Source: Absidia repens (taxonomy: Eukaryota > Mucoromycota > Mucoromycetes > Mucorales > Cunninghamellaceae). From it: 64,000 nt of DNA. The DNA is taken from the NCBI GenBank assembly GCA_002105175.1, contig MCGE01000009.1:992001-1056000 (forward strand). Reading direction: 5' to 3'. The first letter of the stretch is position 1. Each line of letters begins with the position of its first letter. The position numbers and the translations under genes were made by a program. The notes under the pieces are model-generated. The model ran no database searches and was not told the origin of the DNA. It worked only from the letters and a program-made list of their open reading frames with translations. This document shows, piece by piece, positions 46,305 through 57,706 of the stretch.

Positions 46305-47032
46305 CTTGTATATTTTTGTTAAAAATAAAAGGATAATAAAAGAAAGAAGTAAAAAAAAAGGACGTGCGGTGTTTTACTTATTATATATATCGTTTCCAAA
46401 CTGATTTGTGACACTAATTTTCTTTGACATGTGAAAGGCCAAGGCAGGATGCGGAGTTCAACTTGCAACAAAAAAAGAAATGAAAGCAGAAACTTGTTGA
46501 CTGATTTATGATATGATAGTGATAGTTAATTATAACATATTCGATGACAAAGATTTCATCATGACAAAACAAAAGATTTTTTTTCCATAATCTTGGCTTG
46601 ATCTTGGGTGGTTCGTTTACAATAGTCACTGCATGCATGCTTCCTGCTTCAAAAATATCGATGGGGTCCCTCTTTTGTTTAGGCTTTGTTCGAGTGAACC
46701 TTGTCCATTTTTTGTCAAATGTCATTCTTCCTTGCCAGACTTAAATCATAAGGTGACATATAAATTTAAGCTATTTTCTTAAAACTGTGACCTATGATGC
46801 TGATGATGATCAGATACATATTACCGTCATTGTTGTACTTTTTTCCGCCGCATCCTTCAGAAAAAAAGACAGGCGAGTATCCTCGTGTGATTTTTCAAAC
46901 CCCGCCCGGGTAACTTCGCTTGAGTGGGGCTCACAGAGACAAAAAAAAACAATAACAAAAAAAAACCCCCTCTTTTCTAAAATTCACCGCGGGCTTGACA
47001 TCTCCCAATTCACCTTCTTGATTATTTGAACA
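46305..47032. other. Divergent region perilipin / ELM1-like gene
   Basis: 728 bp. A 103-codon minus-strand frame (46414-46725) shows no family and is not called. TTCAAACCCCGCCC at 46894-46907 sits on the ELM1-like side. Otherwise nothing recognised. Confidence 0.45.
46894..46907 (+). promoter_or_regulatory. TTCAAACCCCGCCC motif upstream of the ELM1-like gene
   Basis: 126-139 bp before the ATG at 47033, followed by the palindrome CCCGGG. Best match to the window-wide motif. Confidence 0.45.
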
Positions 47033-49025
47033 ATGATCAAATCAATATCTTTATTGAGGCCTTTATCATGCCGATCACGTAAGCATATCGTTGATTCATT
47101 TAAACTGCACACGACATAACTTCTAACGACTTTTTTTTTTTTTTTTTTTTTTTTTCCTGGTAGGCATTGGGTACAAAGGCGTCTTCCAATATACAACATC
47201 AACTAGTGTGACAAAGAAACCAAACGTTTGGGTGGTGACAGACGGTGGCATTGAATCGACATTGCAAGCTGTGGCTGTGGGTAAACGGTTGGGTGAACTT
47301 ACTGCCAAAACAATCACGTCAAATCAAGGTGAGTAAAGACCAGGGCTCCTTATACTGACGAGAAAAGGTGGGTGTAGTACGACTTACTGACCAGGAGTCT
47401 TCCTCTCTCTCTCTCTCTCTCTCTCTCGCTCTTTTTTGTAGTTTTACGTTTGTTGCCTATGGTGCTTCAAAAATATATTGTCGACTGGGGCGTGAAGAAA
47501 ACAAACAAAAACAACACACGTCTCCCCTGGTATCTTGTGGGCGATAGTCTTGACGGACCCACACCCGACTACGTTGTTTGTAGTGGCAATGATGCTGTTC
47601 CTGGCTTACTTCAAATAGTGCAATCGTATCCACCAAAACAAACGTTTTCCGGTAAGAATATACATAAATGTGTATCTAGGTACTCATATGTTTCTTGCCC
47701 TGAACTGACTTTTTTTTTTTTTTAAATTATTAGTGTTCCTTGGATTCACTAACCTACCGTTTATCAACTTTGATCAAGTGGCGATCCCGAAATATGAAGC
47801 AAACGTGAAAATGGCCAAACTTGGACCCCTTGCGATACAAAAAAATTGCATTGTTACCGAGGTAAAAAAAGAAAAAAGTAACATATATCTATCACATGGA
47901 AGCCTAACCAATTCTTTAATAGGTGCCCTTATTAGATTCAACTTTGATACCATTGACGATCAATTCCAGACAAGTTTATAATGATGTACTTCAACCTTTT
48001 ATATCTACTCAACTACACAAAAAGAAAGATACAACGGTAATGGTGATTGGCGGCCATACTTCCCAGTGTCGATGGTATTCTGAAGACGCAGTGACGCTGG
48101 TGCACAATATGAAGGTAAAAAAAAATTACTGGACGGAGTGTAAATTGGTTTTTGATTTTTGGAAATTCATATGTCTTTCTCGTTTGTGTTCGCTCGCTCA
48201 CGTCCCGCTTTTTTTTTTTTTTTTTTTACTCTACAGAAAATGGTTACTCAATTGAACTCGAATATTGTTGTAATATTCACGGAACGAACACCTTTGTCGG
48301 TAAGTTTTTTATACGTTGGCGGGAAAGTGGAGAGAGAGAGGTCAGAATCAGTCCCTCGCCCTAACAACGACATGTGTGTATTTTTTTTATTTCTTACTAG
48401 ATCAAACAAACAATGCAAAATGCCATCAAGAAATCAATTCCGGATCATGACACAGGTGTTGTCACATGGGACTCCACGCAAGGTGGATTGACTAGTTTGG
48501 AAAAAATCGAAACATATGACAACTTGATTCAAAAGGCGTCGAGGGTGATACTGACTGCCGATCTTGATTATGCAACTGCACATGCTACCATGAAAAGGTA
48601 ATGTTATTTTCTACATGTTTGTAGTAACAATGGTTAGAAAAAAAAAAGAGGGGCATGAAATATTACTGACGCCAGCTTAATTGTTTCTTGTCATTAGAAA
48701 ACCGGTGTATGTGGCTTTAGGTAGTCAGTGTCGAGGTCATTTGTTACAATTTCAACGATGGTTACGGGACCAACGACTCACTAGAAAACTGCGTTTGGAT
48801 CGAAAACGGAAAGCGTCTTCTTCTTTGTCATCATTGGGTACCGATACCATTAACAACAACAACAACAACAACAAGAACATGATCGATCATTACAGCTATC
48901 TCGGTCATCATCCATCCTTTGGTATTGCCGCCAAGGTCTTTCCCTCTTCCGTCATGGACCATGTTATTTATGAAGTTGAAACCATTCGGCAGGAAAAAAT
49001 CACTGGAAAACGCCGGCAAGATTAG
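47033..49025 (+). CDS. Mitochondrial fission ELM1-like (DUF1022) protein
   Basis: Eight exons give 442 aa, frame exact: 47033-47078, 47164-47328, 47442-47651, 47734-47861, 47923-48114, 48237-48299, 48401-48597 and 48698-49025. The N terminus is short and basic (MIKSISLLRPLSCRSR), a possible mitochondrial presequence. The body follows the ELM1/DUF1022 pattern: VWVVTDGGIESTLQAVAVGKRLG, WYLVGDSLDGPTPDYVVCSGNDAVPGLL, VFLGFTNLPFINFDQVAIPKYE, VMVIGGHTSQCRW, TPLS, DSTQGGLTSLEKIETYDNL, VILTADLDYATAHAT and KPVYVAL. Plant ELM1 recruits the fission dynamin to mitochondria; bacterial relatives look like glycosyltransferases, so the fungal role is uncertain. A poly-Asn run lies near the C terminus. AATAAA at 49160-49165. 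Confidence 0.85.
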
Positions 49026-50639
49026 TTGGTAACCTCCTCTTAGTGTTCATGTAGTTTATTTTAGTATTATCATTTTTTTATTTAGATTTATTATTTTATT
49101 TGTATTTGGAGGGTGTAGATATATTGTATATAGTATGGAATAGTGAAATGGATGAGGATAATAAAACAAGAGTAGAAATAAGTGATACAATTGATATGGT
49201 TTTAGTTAATAAAATGATGAGTCTTTTATAAGAAAATGAAGATATTTGCGGCTGTGTTCAAGGGTTGTATTGATCTGTGATGGACTTGCATCTATCTAGG
49301 AAGTGTGCACGTCAGGGGAAAATGAATAGAAAAGATTATTGGAACAATGTGTATTGATATTAATATTATTGAAGAGGAGCTTACGATAATAAGAGAGGCA
49401 AAGAAGAAATATATATATATAGTGGCTCAAAGTAGAGGAAGACTAGGCGTGACTAGATATTAAAAATACTAGGATAAAATATATAGTTAGACAAATGTAT
49501 CATTTACTAGGCGTATATGCCGAAAAGCGCAGCGGAGATCAAATGTCATTGCAGGAGTGAGACTACTAGGGTTCAACAATGATGGACGTGACAAGCAAAA
49601 TAATGTATAAGACACTAGGAATTTATATAGCGTGATATATCAAGAAGGAACACTTGAAAGATGAGTAGGAGTGATTGATTTGAATGAGAATAGTTGAACG
49701 ATAAAAATTGAATGATGTTTATTGAGTATGTTTTGAATCTTTTTATAATAAATCAATGGAATGTCCCGATTGAAAGAGATATTAATAACAAGATGAAAGG
49801 GAAATAATAACGTTAATAGTGATGGTGGTTGGGACAGTAATAGACTTTACGGAATACGTCAGAGGATTGAGGGAAATGTGGTTGGTTCAATATAATAAAT
49901 AAGTAGTAGGGGATTATGATCATTACGCTGTGGATGTGTGGTTATAATAGGACATTTGAGGCTATGGATAGTTTTGGCTCAGTGTAATCCGATCTGTTAA
50001 ATGGCAAGTGTGAGAATAGGTGGAAGATTCAAGGGTAAAAATAAAATAAGTGATAACGTGGAGACACAAATGATGAAGATATAAATACTTTGATATATAT
50101 ATATATATTGCCTAGCAGGAACAAGGAATACGACACAAGGGTCCACCTGAAGGGGGGGGGTTCAACCAAATCACGAATGATTAACTGTAAATGGTTGGGA
50201 GTCCAGAGAAATACAGAACAAAAGTAAGCCTAGTAAAAAAAAAAAAAAAAAAAAAAAAAGTTGTGAATGAATACGCTAAATCAAGTCTATAGAATAGCCT
50301 ACCACTGAATAATAAGCTACCTCAATAGAATAGTATGTAAAATAGTCTATCACAGTAGAATTGTTTTGTCATCCATTGTTCATTGCAAAATAAAAAAGGC
50401 TTTTATTGAATCATAATAGTCAATACTATACTAAAAGGAAAGAAGATGTAAATAGAGGCCGCTAATAGTAGTTGAGAGAGGTGCTAGTCTAGATGAATGG
50501 TGAAGAAGAAGAAACGATGTCAAAAAAAAAGGGATCTCTAGAAGGGATCTCCAAACTTCTAATAAAGCTTAAACCCACTTCTTTGAAGCAAATACACATT
50601 TTTTTCAAACAAAGACAAGTTCTATTGAAGCAGAGGTAT
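49026..50639. other. Gene-poor AT-rich stretch
   Basis: No gene. A TA repeat at ~50095-50109 followed by TTGCCTAGCAGGAA resembles the ~53975-54020 stretch (GATGAAGATA..., TA repeat, ...CAGGAA), suggesting a decayed duplicate. A-run of ~27 at ~50234-50260. Confidence 0.4.
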
Positions 50640-50800
50640 GCTTTATTGAAGAAAAGTGACATACCTGTACTAAGCTAATCAAGACATTTCCCCAAGATTC
50701 TAGAATCAAAAGGAAAGGGTTTCCCCATGTTTCTTGCAATCCCTTTTCTAAAACCCTTCTAAACTAGTTCTAACAGAAAGCCAAGACCACCAGGTCCACA
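50640..50800 (-). repeat. R1/R2 core, short copy
   Basis: Minus-strand core at 50706-50722 (diverged), flanked by AAACCCTTCTAAACTAG and TTTATTGAAG as in other copies. Outer modules are absent or decayed. Confidence 0.65.
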
Positions 50801-52102
50801 ACGAGCCCAGAACATTGAACAGATGTTGGCTAATTCCCGTTGACTTGTCTTTTTTTTTTTCTCGGTGCCCTCCCCCTTTTTTTTTCGACAAACAATGCAG
50901 GCTGGCGGCGGCGGTTGAATTCACACAATGCCAAAAAAATCTGACTTTACAGCCTGCAATATACTCTTCTTCGCTTTATATAAAACGAACTACGAAACCG
51001 TTCAACTTCAAATTTTCCATGCATCTTTAGAAATATTATACAATCATTTTTTGCCACCAAACCAACCATCCATCTCTCATACAATTAATTGCACAATGCC
51101 CCAAAGTTTACGCCTATAAGCTCACAGCTAAAGCCTACAGCCATAATAACCGCCTCTACATTATTGCCCACCATTCAACCACACACATACTTGGACATCC
51201 ACGTTTGCTTGGATCCGCTTTCTAGTCACATACTCCTTCTACTCATACCATTTTTTTTTTTTTTTTTTTCCCCATCCAATATCCCCATACACACACAGAA
51301 ATACCCCGCCATACCGCTAAAAAAATATGGAAATCCGCTAAAAAAGCGCCGGGAGAGGCGCGGCTACGCCGCGCTTTTGCCAAAATGACCCCGGGGGCAG
51401 TACGAGCGGAGCCCAAAATTTTTTTACGGCTTTAAGCTCCGAAGCCTGTGTAATGACCATTTTTGTTTTGACGGTTGCTTCCTTCGTTTTTGGTCTGACT
51501 GAAATTTCGATAAGTTTATGATTGGAAATCTTGCATTCCTTGGAATCTTTAAAGATTTATCAATCTTAATAGAGGTATCTTCGGTATATTGAAGTAGATG
51601 ATCATATTTGTTCGGTACACGTTCATGGATGGGCTAACAATAGTAGAAGATCTTAATGGACGGAACTTAAAGGCCTGAATGTTATTTCTAATTTTAGTAA
51701 TTGAATTTAACTTTTGTTCTTTTTATAAAATGATATAGATTGCCATTTCACAAGATAGTTAAATGTATACATGGACTAACGGTAAAGCACAATATATATT
51801 ATTGGTTTTTTTTGTAAAAAGTATCTTGGTTTGATGGTTATATTGTTGTGGAATAAAAAAAATAGAAAGTCGAAAATAAAATGAGAATATTGATTACTTT
51901 TATTTGATATGAATCAATCACCCTTTTATTAAAGTTGTGGTTAATGTTGTATATCAACACATTCACCTATCATCCATCTATCCATCTACCATATATCGTT
52001 TTATGTATATATTTATATTTATCCCTACACTTATTCCTATACCTTAGTTCATGCACATGCGATCATTCTAATACGTAATTCGGACCCCGAATCACCCATT
52101 AG
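50801..52102. other. Gene-free stretch with a GC-rich island
   Basis: Pyrimidine-rich sequence (~50845-50890), then a GC-rich hairpin island at 51335-51420, then AT-rich sequence. No gene. Confidence 0.45.
51346..51374. repeat. GC-rich overlapping double hairpin
   Basis: GCGCC(gggaga)GGCGC at 51346-51361 overlaps GCGCGGC(tac)GCCGCGC at 51358-51374, a perfect 7-bp stem. Both sit inside an outer AAAAGCGC/GCGCTTTT pairing. A direct repeat of CCGCTAAAAAA lies just upstream (51314, 51335) and the palindrome CCCCGGGG just downstream. Confidence 0.75.
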
Positions 52103-53440
52103 TAGGCCTGGCTCTAATTGAAGTCGGGTCGGGCGGGCCGGGGCAGAGGGTATCCCCATGGGGATTGGGACTTTTTTACCATGAGCCGGGCAATTGGTAA
52201 TTGTTTTTACCGGTTCCGTGTGATTTTTTTATTTTCGTTTATTGCTTACTCTCTTCACTTTTTTTTTTCAAACTTCTTTTTTTTTTCCAAACTTTTTTTT
52301 TGTAAAAAAGAAGTGGTGCCAATGTCGGACGATGCAGGTATAGTTAATCTTACTCCTAGTAGACTTTCCAATTGGGGATAGAATATGGATGCTTAGACAC
52401 TCGCTTTTATTTTTTATGTGTACTTTAGGGTCCTCTGTAGGCAAGGGGAAGAAAAGGTTATTTGATGATGGATTCTTGCGGCAGTCTCGTTTTTTTTGAT
52501 GAAATGAGGTGGACACAGCTACAACAACAACCTCAACGACATCCTCCATTACAACATTGGCCTGGTGTTGGATCCACGAATGAAGATGGCCTATCATGAT
52601 GCTGTTAACTGGGAAACCAAGTACTAAACACAAGCAAAAGATATGTTACAAGGTTTATATGAGCAATACAACGACAACAGGCAATCAGGATAGTATGGTG
52701 CAATCCTCCTCACTGCAAAGGCTATTAGGCGACATATATGGAACAATGAACAGAAATTCGACTTCTAGCAATACACTATCAGAAATCAACGCATACCTGT
52801 CATCACCAGTGGAATTTGGAACTGATAGCCTCATCTATGATTACTGGAAGGCAAAATCATCTGTTTACCCAATCTTGTCCAGAATAGCCAAAGATTACCT
52901 CTCCGCTCCTGGTAATGAAAAAATCAACACGTTGTCCATCACAAAGGTCTAATCAAATTCTTTTTTATAGCTTCCAGCGCTCCAAGTGAAAGAATTTTTT
53001 CTCAAGCTCGATCTGTTTTGCCATTCACTAGATCATCACTGTCAAGCGACACCATCAAGAAGATTATGCTGCTCAAGAGTTGGATTGGCATTTCAATATA
53101 CTCTATTTTGGAAACTGAAGACACACCATTAGTGATAGAATCATAGTTTGTTTATAATAATGCCATTATGTTAAAAATTATTCTACTTTTTTTTTTTTTT
53201 TTTTTGTATAAAACGATTGAAATAAATGTGTTTTTTGGAAGCGATTGAGATAAATGTTTTTTTTATGTCAAACTAGGTCAACTGGGGCAATCGGGTCAAT
53301 CGGGTCAGTCGGGTCAACTGGGGCAATTGGGTCGGGTATTTTGCCAATCGGGCGGGGACCGGGGATTTCTAGATATAAAAAATAATGGATCGACGACCCA
53401 GCCCGATGTCGGGGCTATCGGGGCAAAGTAGCCAGTCCTA
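52103..53440 (+). mobile_element. hAT-family DNA transposon, degenerate
   Basis: Left end TAGGCCTGGCT and right end, reversed, TAGGACTGGCT form short inverted termini. Both are followed by G/C-rich sub-terminal repeats (GTCGGGTCGGGCGGG on the left; GGGTCAATCGGGTCAG-type tandem units at ~53278-53350 on the right). The interior codes for the C-terminal part of a hAT transposase. Size ~1.34 kb against ~2.5-4 kb for intact members, so most of the transposase is gone. An 8-bp target duplication is not clear (CCATTAGT against ATATATTA). Confidence 0.75.
52561..53146 (+). pseudogene. hAT transposase C-terminal fragment
   Basis: GLVLDPRMKMAYHDAVNWETKY around 52562-52623 is the conserved LDPRxK block and is followed at once by an in-frame stop. 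Further on, in another frame, is SSPVEFGTDSLIYDYWKAKSSVYPILSRIAKDYLSAPA. It splices (52911|52912...52971) to SSAPSERIFSQARSVLPFTRSSLSSDTIKKIMLLKSWI, the hAT dimerisation domain, ending at 53146. The N-terminal BED finger and the catalytic core are missing. Inactive by stop and truncation. Confidence 0.8.
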
Positions 53441-54846
53441 TATATTACCAGGTACAGCTGTACATTAATATATGGACCCCCTCCACAACACCTTTTGATT
53501 TATTCATATATGTAATTGTACGTACAAGGAATTGTAATTGAGAATGTCGTGTTTTTCACTTGTCATTTGAGCACTTGTCAACCAAGTATCCAAAATTAAG
53601 CACACATATAATACATGTATTCACATATTGGATCAACTTCCCAGTTACACCCATAACCTTATAATACATTTGCAGTTAAATCGAGAGTGAAATAGATTAA
53701 TGATGTAAAATAAAAAGTAAATAAATGGTACGATAAAATGGAATTGTCTTTCTTACTTCATATAAAAAATTTGTAATATTTCTATGTTTTTTCTACACTG
53801 TAGTGTTTGAGAATATAACAAAGAATGATCCATTGATGGATTTGCCAATAATAACTAAAGTAAGGTGGAGACAAGGTGAGGTCATATATAGAATAGAAGT
53901 ATAACAGATAATAGTCAACGGGGTATGTATATGATGAATAAATGATAAGACGGATGCACTAGTGATGAAGATACTGACATTTTCATATATATATATATAT
54001 ATATTACTTTTCAGGAATCAGGAATGTCAGAAACGAGACAGATGGATGACTGATATACTATATCTTACCAAGAGAGAATTGATCAAAGACATCATGATTG
54101 AATGAGAATAAATTGAGAAGTAAGAAGAGGTATTTGTTTTTATTTGGTAAATATATAAGACAACTGATACCTGACAAAGGATATGAAACACGTTTGGTAT
54201 TTATACTTTTGTCAGGGTAAGAAAATGATAATTATAATGAACTAAGAAGGAACCTAGAAAAAAACACTAATAAAAATAAATAGTATACTAATTTTTGCCT
54301 AAACGGGGGGGGGAAGGATATAGTAATAACAGATATAGAAGGCGATAGCACAGTTGCTTTGTTTTACAAAGACATATAGACCTAAATAAAATAATTGATT
54401 TTGGTGGTGAATACAATACATATTGTCGCCTAACGTGAGTTGCCTAACATGATACAGCACCAAGATGAATTTTTTATGTATTCTAAGCGAGAATGGCATT
54501 TTGTCCCGTCCCATTGTCCTATCCTATCCCTCTGTCCCAACTGCCATCCTTCATTCTAAGTCATTGTCTTCGTTATTCTAAAGTCTTCAAGCATTTGTTA
54601 TTTCAATGAGACACTTGGCATAAATTTATTAAATTAAATAAAAATAAACAATATAACAAGAGAGAAAAAAGGGAAGGGTATAATCTATTCTAGTGGCAGG
54701 AAAGGGTGATAGAGTAAATAAGAAGCGTGTGTGTAAGTGTAGTAGTAGTGGAAGGGGGAGGATCAACAAAGAAAAAGGAAGAGAACGGTAGATGAGAGGC
54801 CAGGAGGGGGGTAAATGAGATTCATATTTCTAATGGTGATATTACT
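53441..54846. other. Gene-free AT-rich stretch
   Basis: TA repeat at ~53986-54004 in a context like that at ~50050-50130. No coding region with family features. Confidence 0.4.
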
Positions 54847-55605
54847 TCATCCATTCAGCCAAACGTTCGAGCCTACAAGATTCCGATAGATAGAATCGCG
54901 TGTTTTCTTTACATGATTTTCTTCCATTTTGTCGAACTGCCGTTGTAGATCTTGATCATATTCTCTTCGTTGTTGCTGCAGTTGACACATAAATGCCTTT
55001 TTCTCTTCTTCTAATGGTGATGATGCTTGTGTTTCACGTTGTTCTCGAGACTTGATGACATCCCGTACTTCGTCTACCGTATGATGCAAATTATCCACTA
55101 ACATAAAAAAGGAAGTAAAAATTAACCTTTATGTACCCCATGTGAGCCCCCTCCCCCTTCTCAACTTACACTCTTCAGATAGATCATTCCAGTCATTCTT
55201 TTGTTTTTTGGCAAGGTCAAGATGTGTTTGGCAATTGTTGAGTTGGATGAAGGCGAGAGCCAAATCGTCGGTGGTGAACTGAGTCGAGTCCGTTGAAGTG
55301 GAGGTTGTTTCAGACTCACCCTGCGCAATAACAAAAGTTAATAAAAAAAAAGCAATGGGAAACTTAATGAGAGACTGAATTCTGATATCAATATACCGAT
55401 ATATTTGCGCCATTCTACTTACATCGAAAGCAACCACAAAGGAGCTCAAGTCTTGTTCCAAGGATTGTTGAGTTGCTTTAAAAAGATGAGTATCTAACTG
55501 CGATAAATCTATTATCGTTTCAAGTTAGTTGTCAAGGGTAATCAAGATCCTTTTAATATCTGTTCACTTACTTTCAAGAATATCTGCTATTTCTAATGTT
55601 GTCAT
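54847..55605 (-). CDS. Small coiled-coil protein, family not recognised
   Basis: Four exons, 55605-55572, 55508-55423, 55320-55170 and 55097-54847, give 173 aa and close in frame. The sequence is acidic and helical: MTTLEIADILENLSQLDTHLFKATQQSLEQDLSSFVVAFD, a Ser/Thr spacer, DDLALAFIQLNNCQTHLDLAKKQKNDWNDLSEELDNLHHTVDEVRDVIKSREQRE, and a Gln/Arg/Glu coiled coil to the C terminus. No signal peptide or membrane span. Its size and helical layout recall small subunits of BLOC-1 or similar complexes, but I see no diagnostic motif. An in-frame codon run and an acceptor (CGTTAG|GTGCAATAC) lie upstream of the chosen ATG, so a further 5' exon is possible and the N terminus is provisional. Confidence 0.7.
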
Positions 55606-57706
55606 TTCAGGGAAAGAGTATTGCACCTAACGAAACAGAGAGGCCAAAAAAAAAAGTCCTGGTGATTCAAATACCGCGAATCATGAGCATTTTTTCAATT
55701 TCAGCTTACTGCACGCAAAATCAAAATAACGCATGAGGATCTATGTCCTGGTAGTGTGGATGTGAGTGAGTTTGTATATTGTGCTTTGATTATAGCCAAT
55801 GACAATGAGTTGATTATCACTTGCACCGAGGAAAATGAGATTCCGTTAAATTGTTATAGAAAAGAGAAAAAAAAGAAGAAAAAAAAAATTAACGAGCTGG
55901 TTCTATGCAGTATGTTCAGTCTACTGAAGGTTGTATTGGCGGCACCGTCTAGGTTGATTGATATGACAATACAGACACATTCCATATAAAATTACGGAGA
56001 AATGTCAAACAGTCGCTTGTCAAATCATCTTAGATAAGGTAGAAAGTAATACTAATTGCTCTATATTGAAGACTGCACATATCAAACGACCTAAATTTAT
56101 TTATATGATGGCCCGAGCATATATATATATATATATATAGCTATATTTGGTCGACCTAAGTTTCCCAACCAGTTCTGAGGGAAAGGGAGAGGGAGAAGTA
56201 GTTACAGTGGGTGGAATAGAGAGAAAGTGTCTGGTAGCACACTCAAAAATAGTTACAATAGCGACATTGTTTACTAAACACGATTCAGCGTAAGGGTAAT
56301 AAAAAGGCATGTTTTATTGAAGCATGTTGGTAGGTACTAAAACTAAAGGCGAGAGGTAATTGTAACAGGGAACAATGGAAGGATCTATTTGGAAACAAAC
56401 AAGGGAACCAGCATATTCTGTATATATTTTTTATAACAATTAACACCATACGCTGTCATCAACATGTTGCTCACTTTTAACGATAATATTCACCATTATT
56501 CAACATTGACAGCACGGTTTTCCCATCTCTTGATGCCTTTACATACAAAAATTCGGCCTAGTTTAGTTTACTCCTCTTCCTGTAGAATAATTTGTTACTC
56601 CCCAGAGGATAGCTTATTCTCTTTTATTGTGGTTTTTATTTCATTTTTTTAATACTGCAACAAGATAACCACAGCCCCTGTACCCTTAATGTGCATCCAC
56701 ACACACACACCTAAATATCTCACCTTGAGATATTTGTCATGGTACTATTATTATATTGACTTAGAATAGTTGGTACAGTACAGAATATATATATATATAT
56801 ATATATATACATCGACACTTTTTACTTTTACATCGTCGCCCATATGTTAATTTGTCTTGTCGAATGATTTCGCCCACACTTGACAACACACTCACTGTAT
56901 GTCTTTTGAAAAAAGAAGTTGGTATACAGTATTTGTGTAAAAAGGTTGGGTATGAGACAAAATCAACTTATTACCGTGCCCAGGACTCTGTCTCCTGTAT
57001 ATACACTAGGCTTAAAAAAATAGGGATCAAAAGAATGGGTTTAAAAAAACGTTTGCTGTGGACGCATAAAAAATATGCTGAGGGTAATTAGTTTAGCCGC
57101 ATGCATAGCGTTTTTTTTTTTTTTTTTTTTTTTTTTTTTGTGGATCAACGCCTCCGCGTTGCAATTCCCAATTCCTCGACTTCTTAGTTCAATACAGTAT
57201 TGTAAATAGATATTATGGACTCACAATACAGCACAGTGCAATACTAAAACATTGTCTGTACCTCAATAGAGCATCAACGATGATGGTTGAGGCTCACAAG
57301 AAAGCCCTATAAAGAACGCATTTATTGAATCATAACATAGTCGGGACGCCCATAATAACGAATATTATGCAAAGTATATTGAAATTGGAATCCTCCTCGC
57401 TTCCTGCGTGTGTAGATCGGGGCTTAGAATGAAATACATTGTCCAACAATTCCTCTCTATTCTCGAGTATGTGTGATTAAATGCAAATGGGTAGCAACAG
57501 CACCTCAATAATATAATCTATTTTATTTAAATTCCACCTTTTGTAGAGGTGAATGTCCATGGGATAACGATTACATGATTGAAACAAAAAGTCAGGGACG
57601 AAGTCACTAAATTACAAACGCCGACCGCGCTTTTTTCATGGCAGTAACAGAAAATAGTTTTTTTTTATTGTTTTATTTCTTTTTTTACTTTGAACGTCCC
57701 CTCACC
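55606..57706. other. Gene-poor region before RMT2
   Basis: Contains a partial R1 outer module (~56300-56420), TA repeats (~56117-56139, 56787-56809) and a T-run (~57110-57139). A plus-strand frame at ~56852-57091 has a helix-turn-helix-like stretch of doubtful meaning. No gene called. Confidence 0.4.
56300..56420 (-). repeat. R1 outer module, partial copy
   Basis: TTTTATTGAAGCATGTTGGTAG, then ACTAAAACTAAAGGCGAGAGG, ATTGTAACAGGG and GGAAGGATCTATTTGG, matching 30624, 60750 and 63551 onward. Confidence 0.65.

Noticed and set aside
46414..46725. 103-codon minus-strand frame upstream of perilipin
   Set aside because: No domain, Lys- and aromatic-rich by AT bias in its second half; probably not a gene.
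51089..51388. 99-codon plus-strand frame crossing the GC-rich hairpins
   Set aside because: Runs through T-runs and the hairpin island; composition follows the DNA structure, not a protein.
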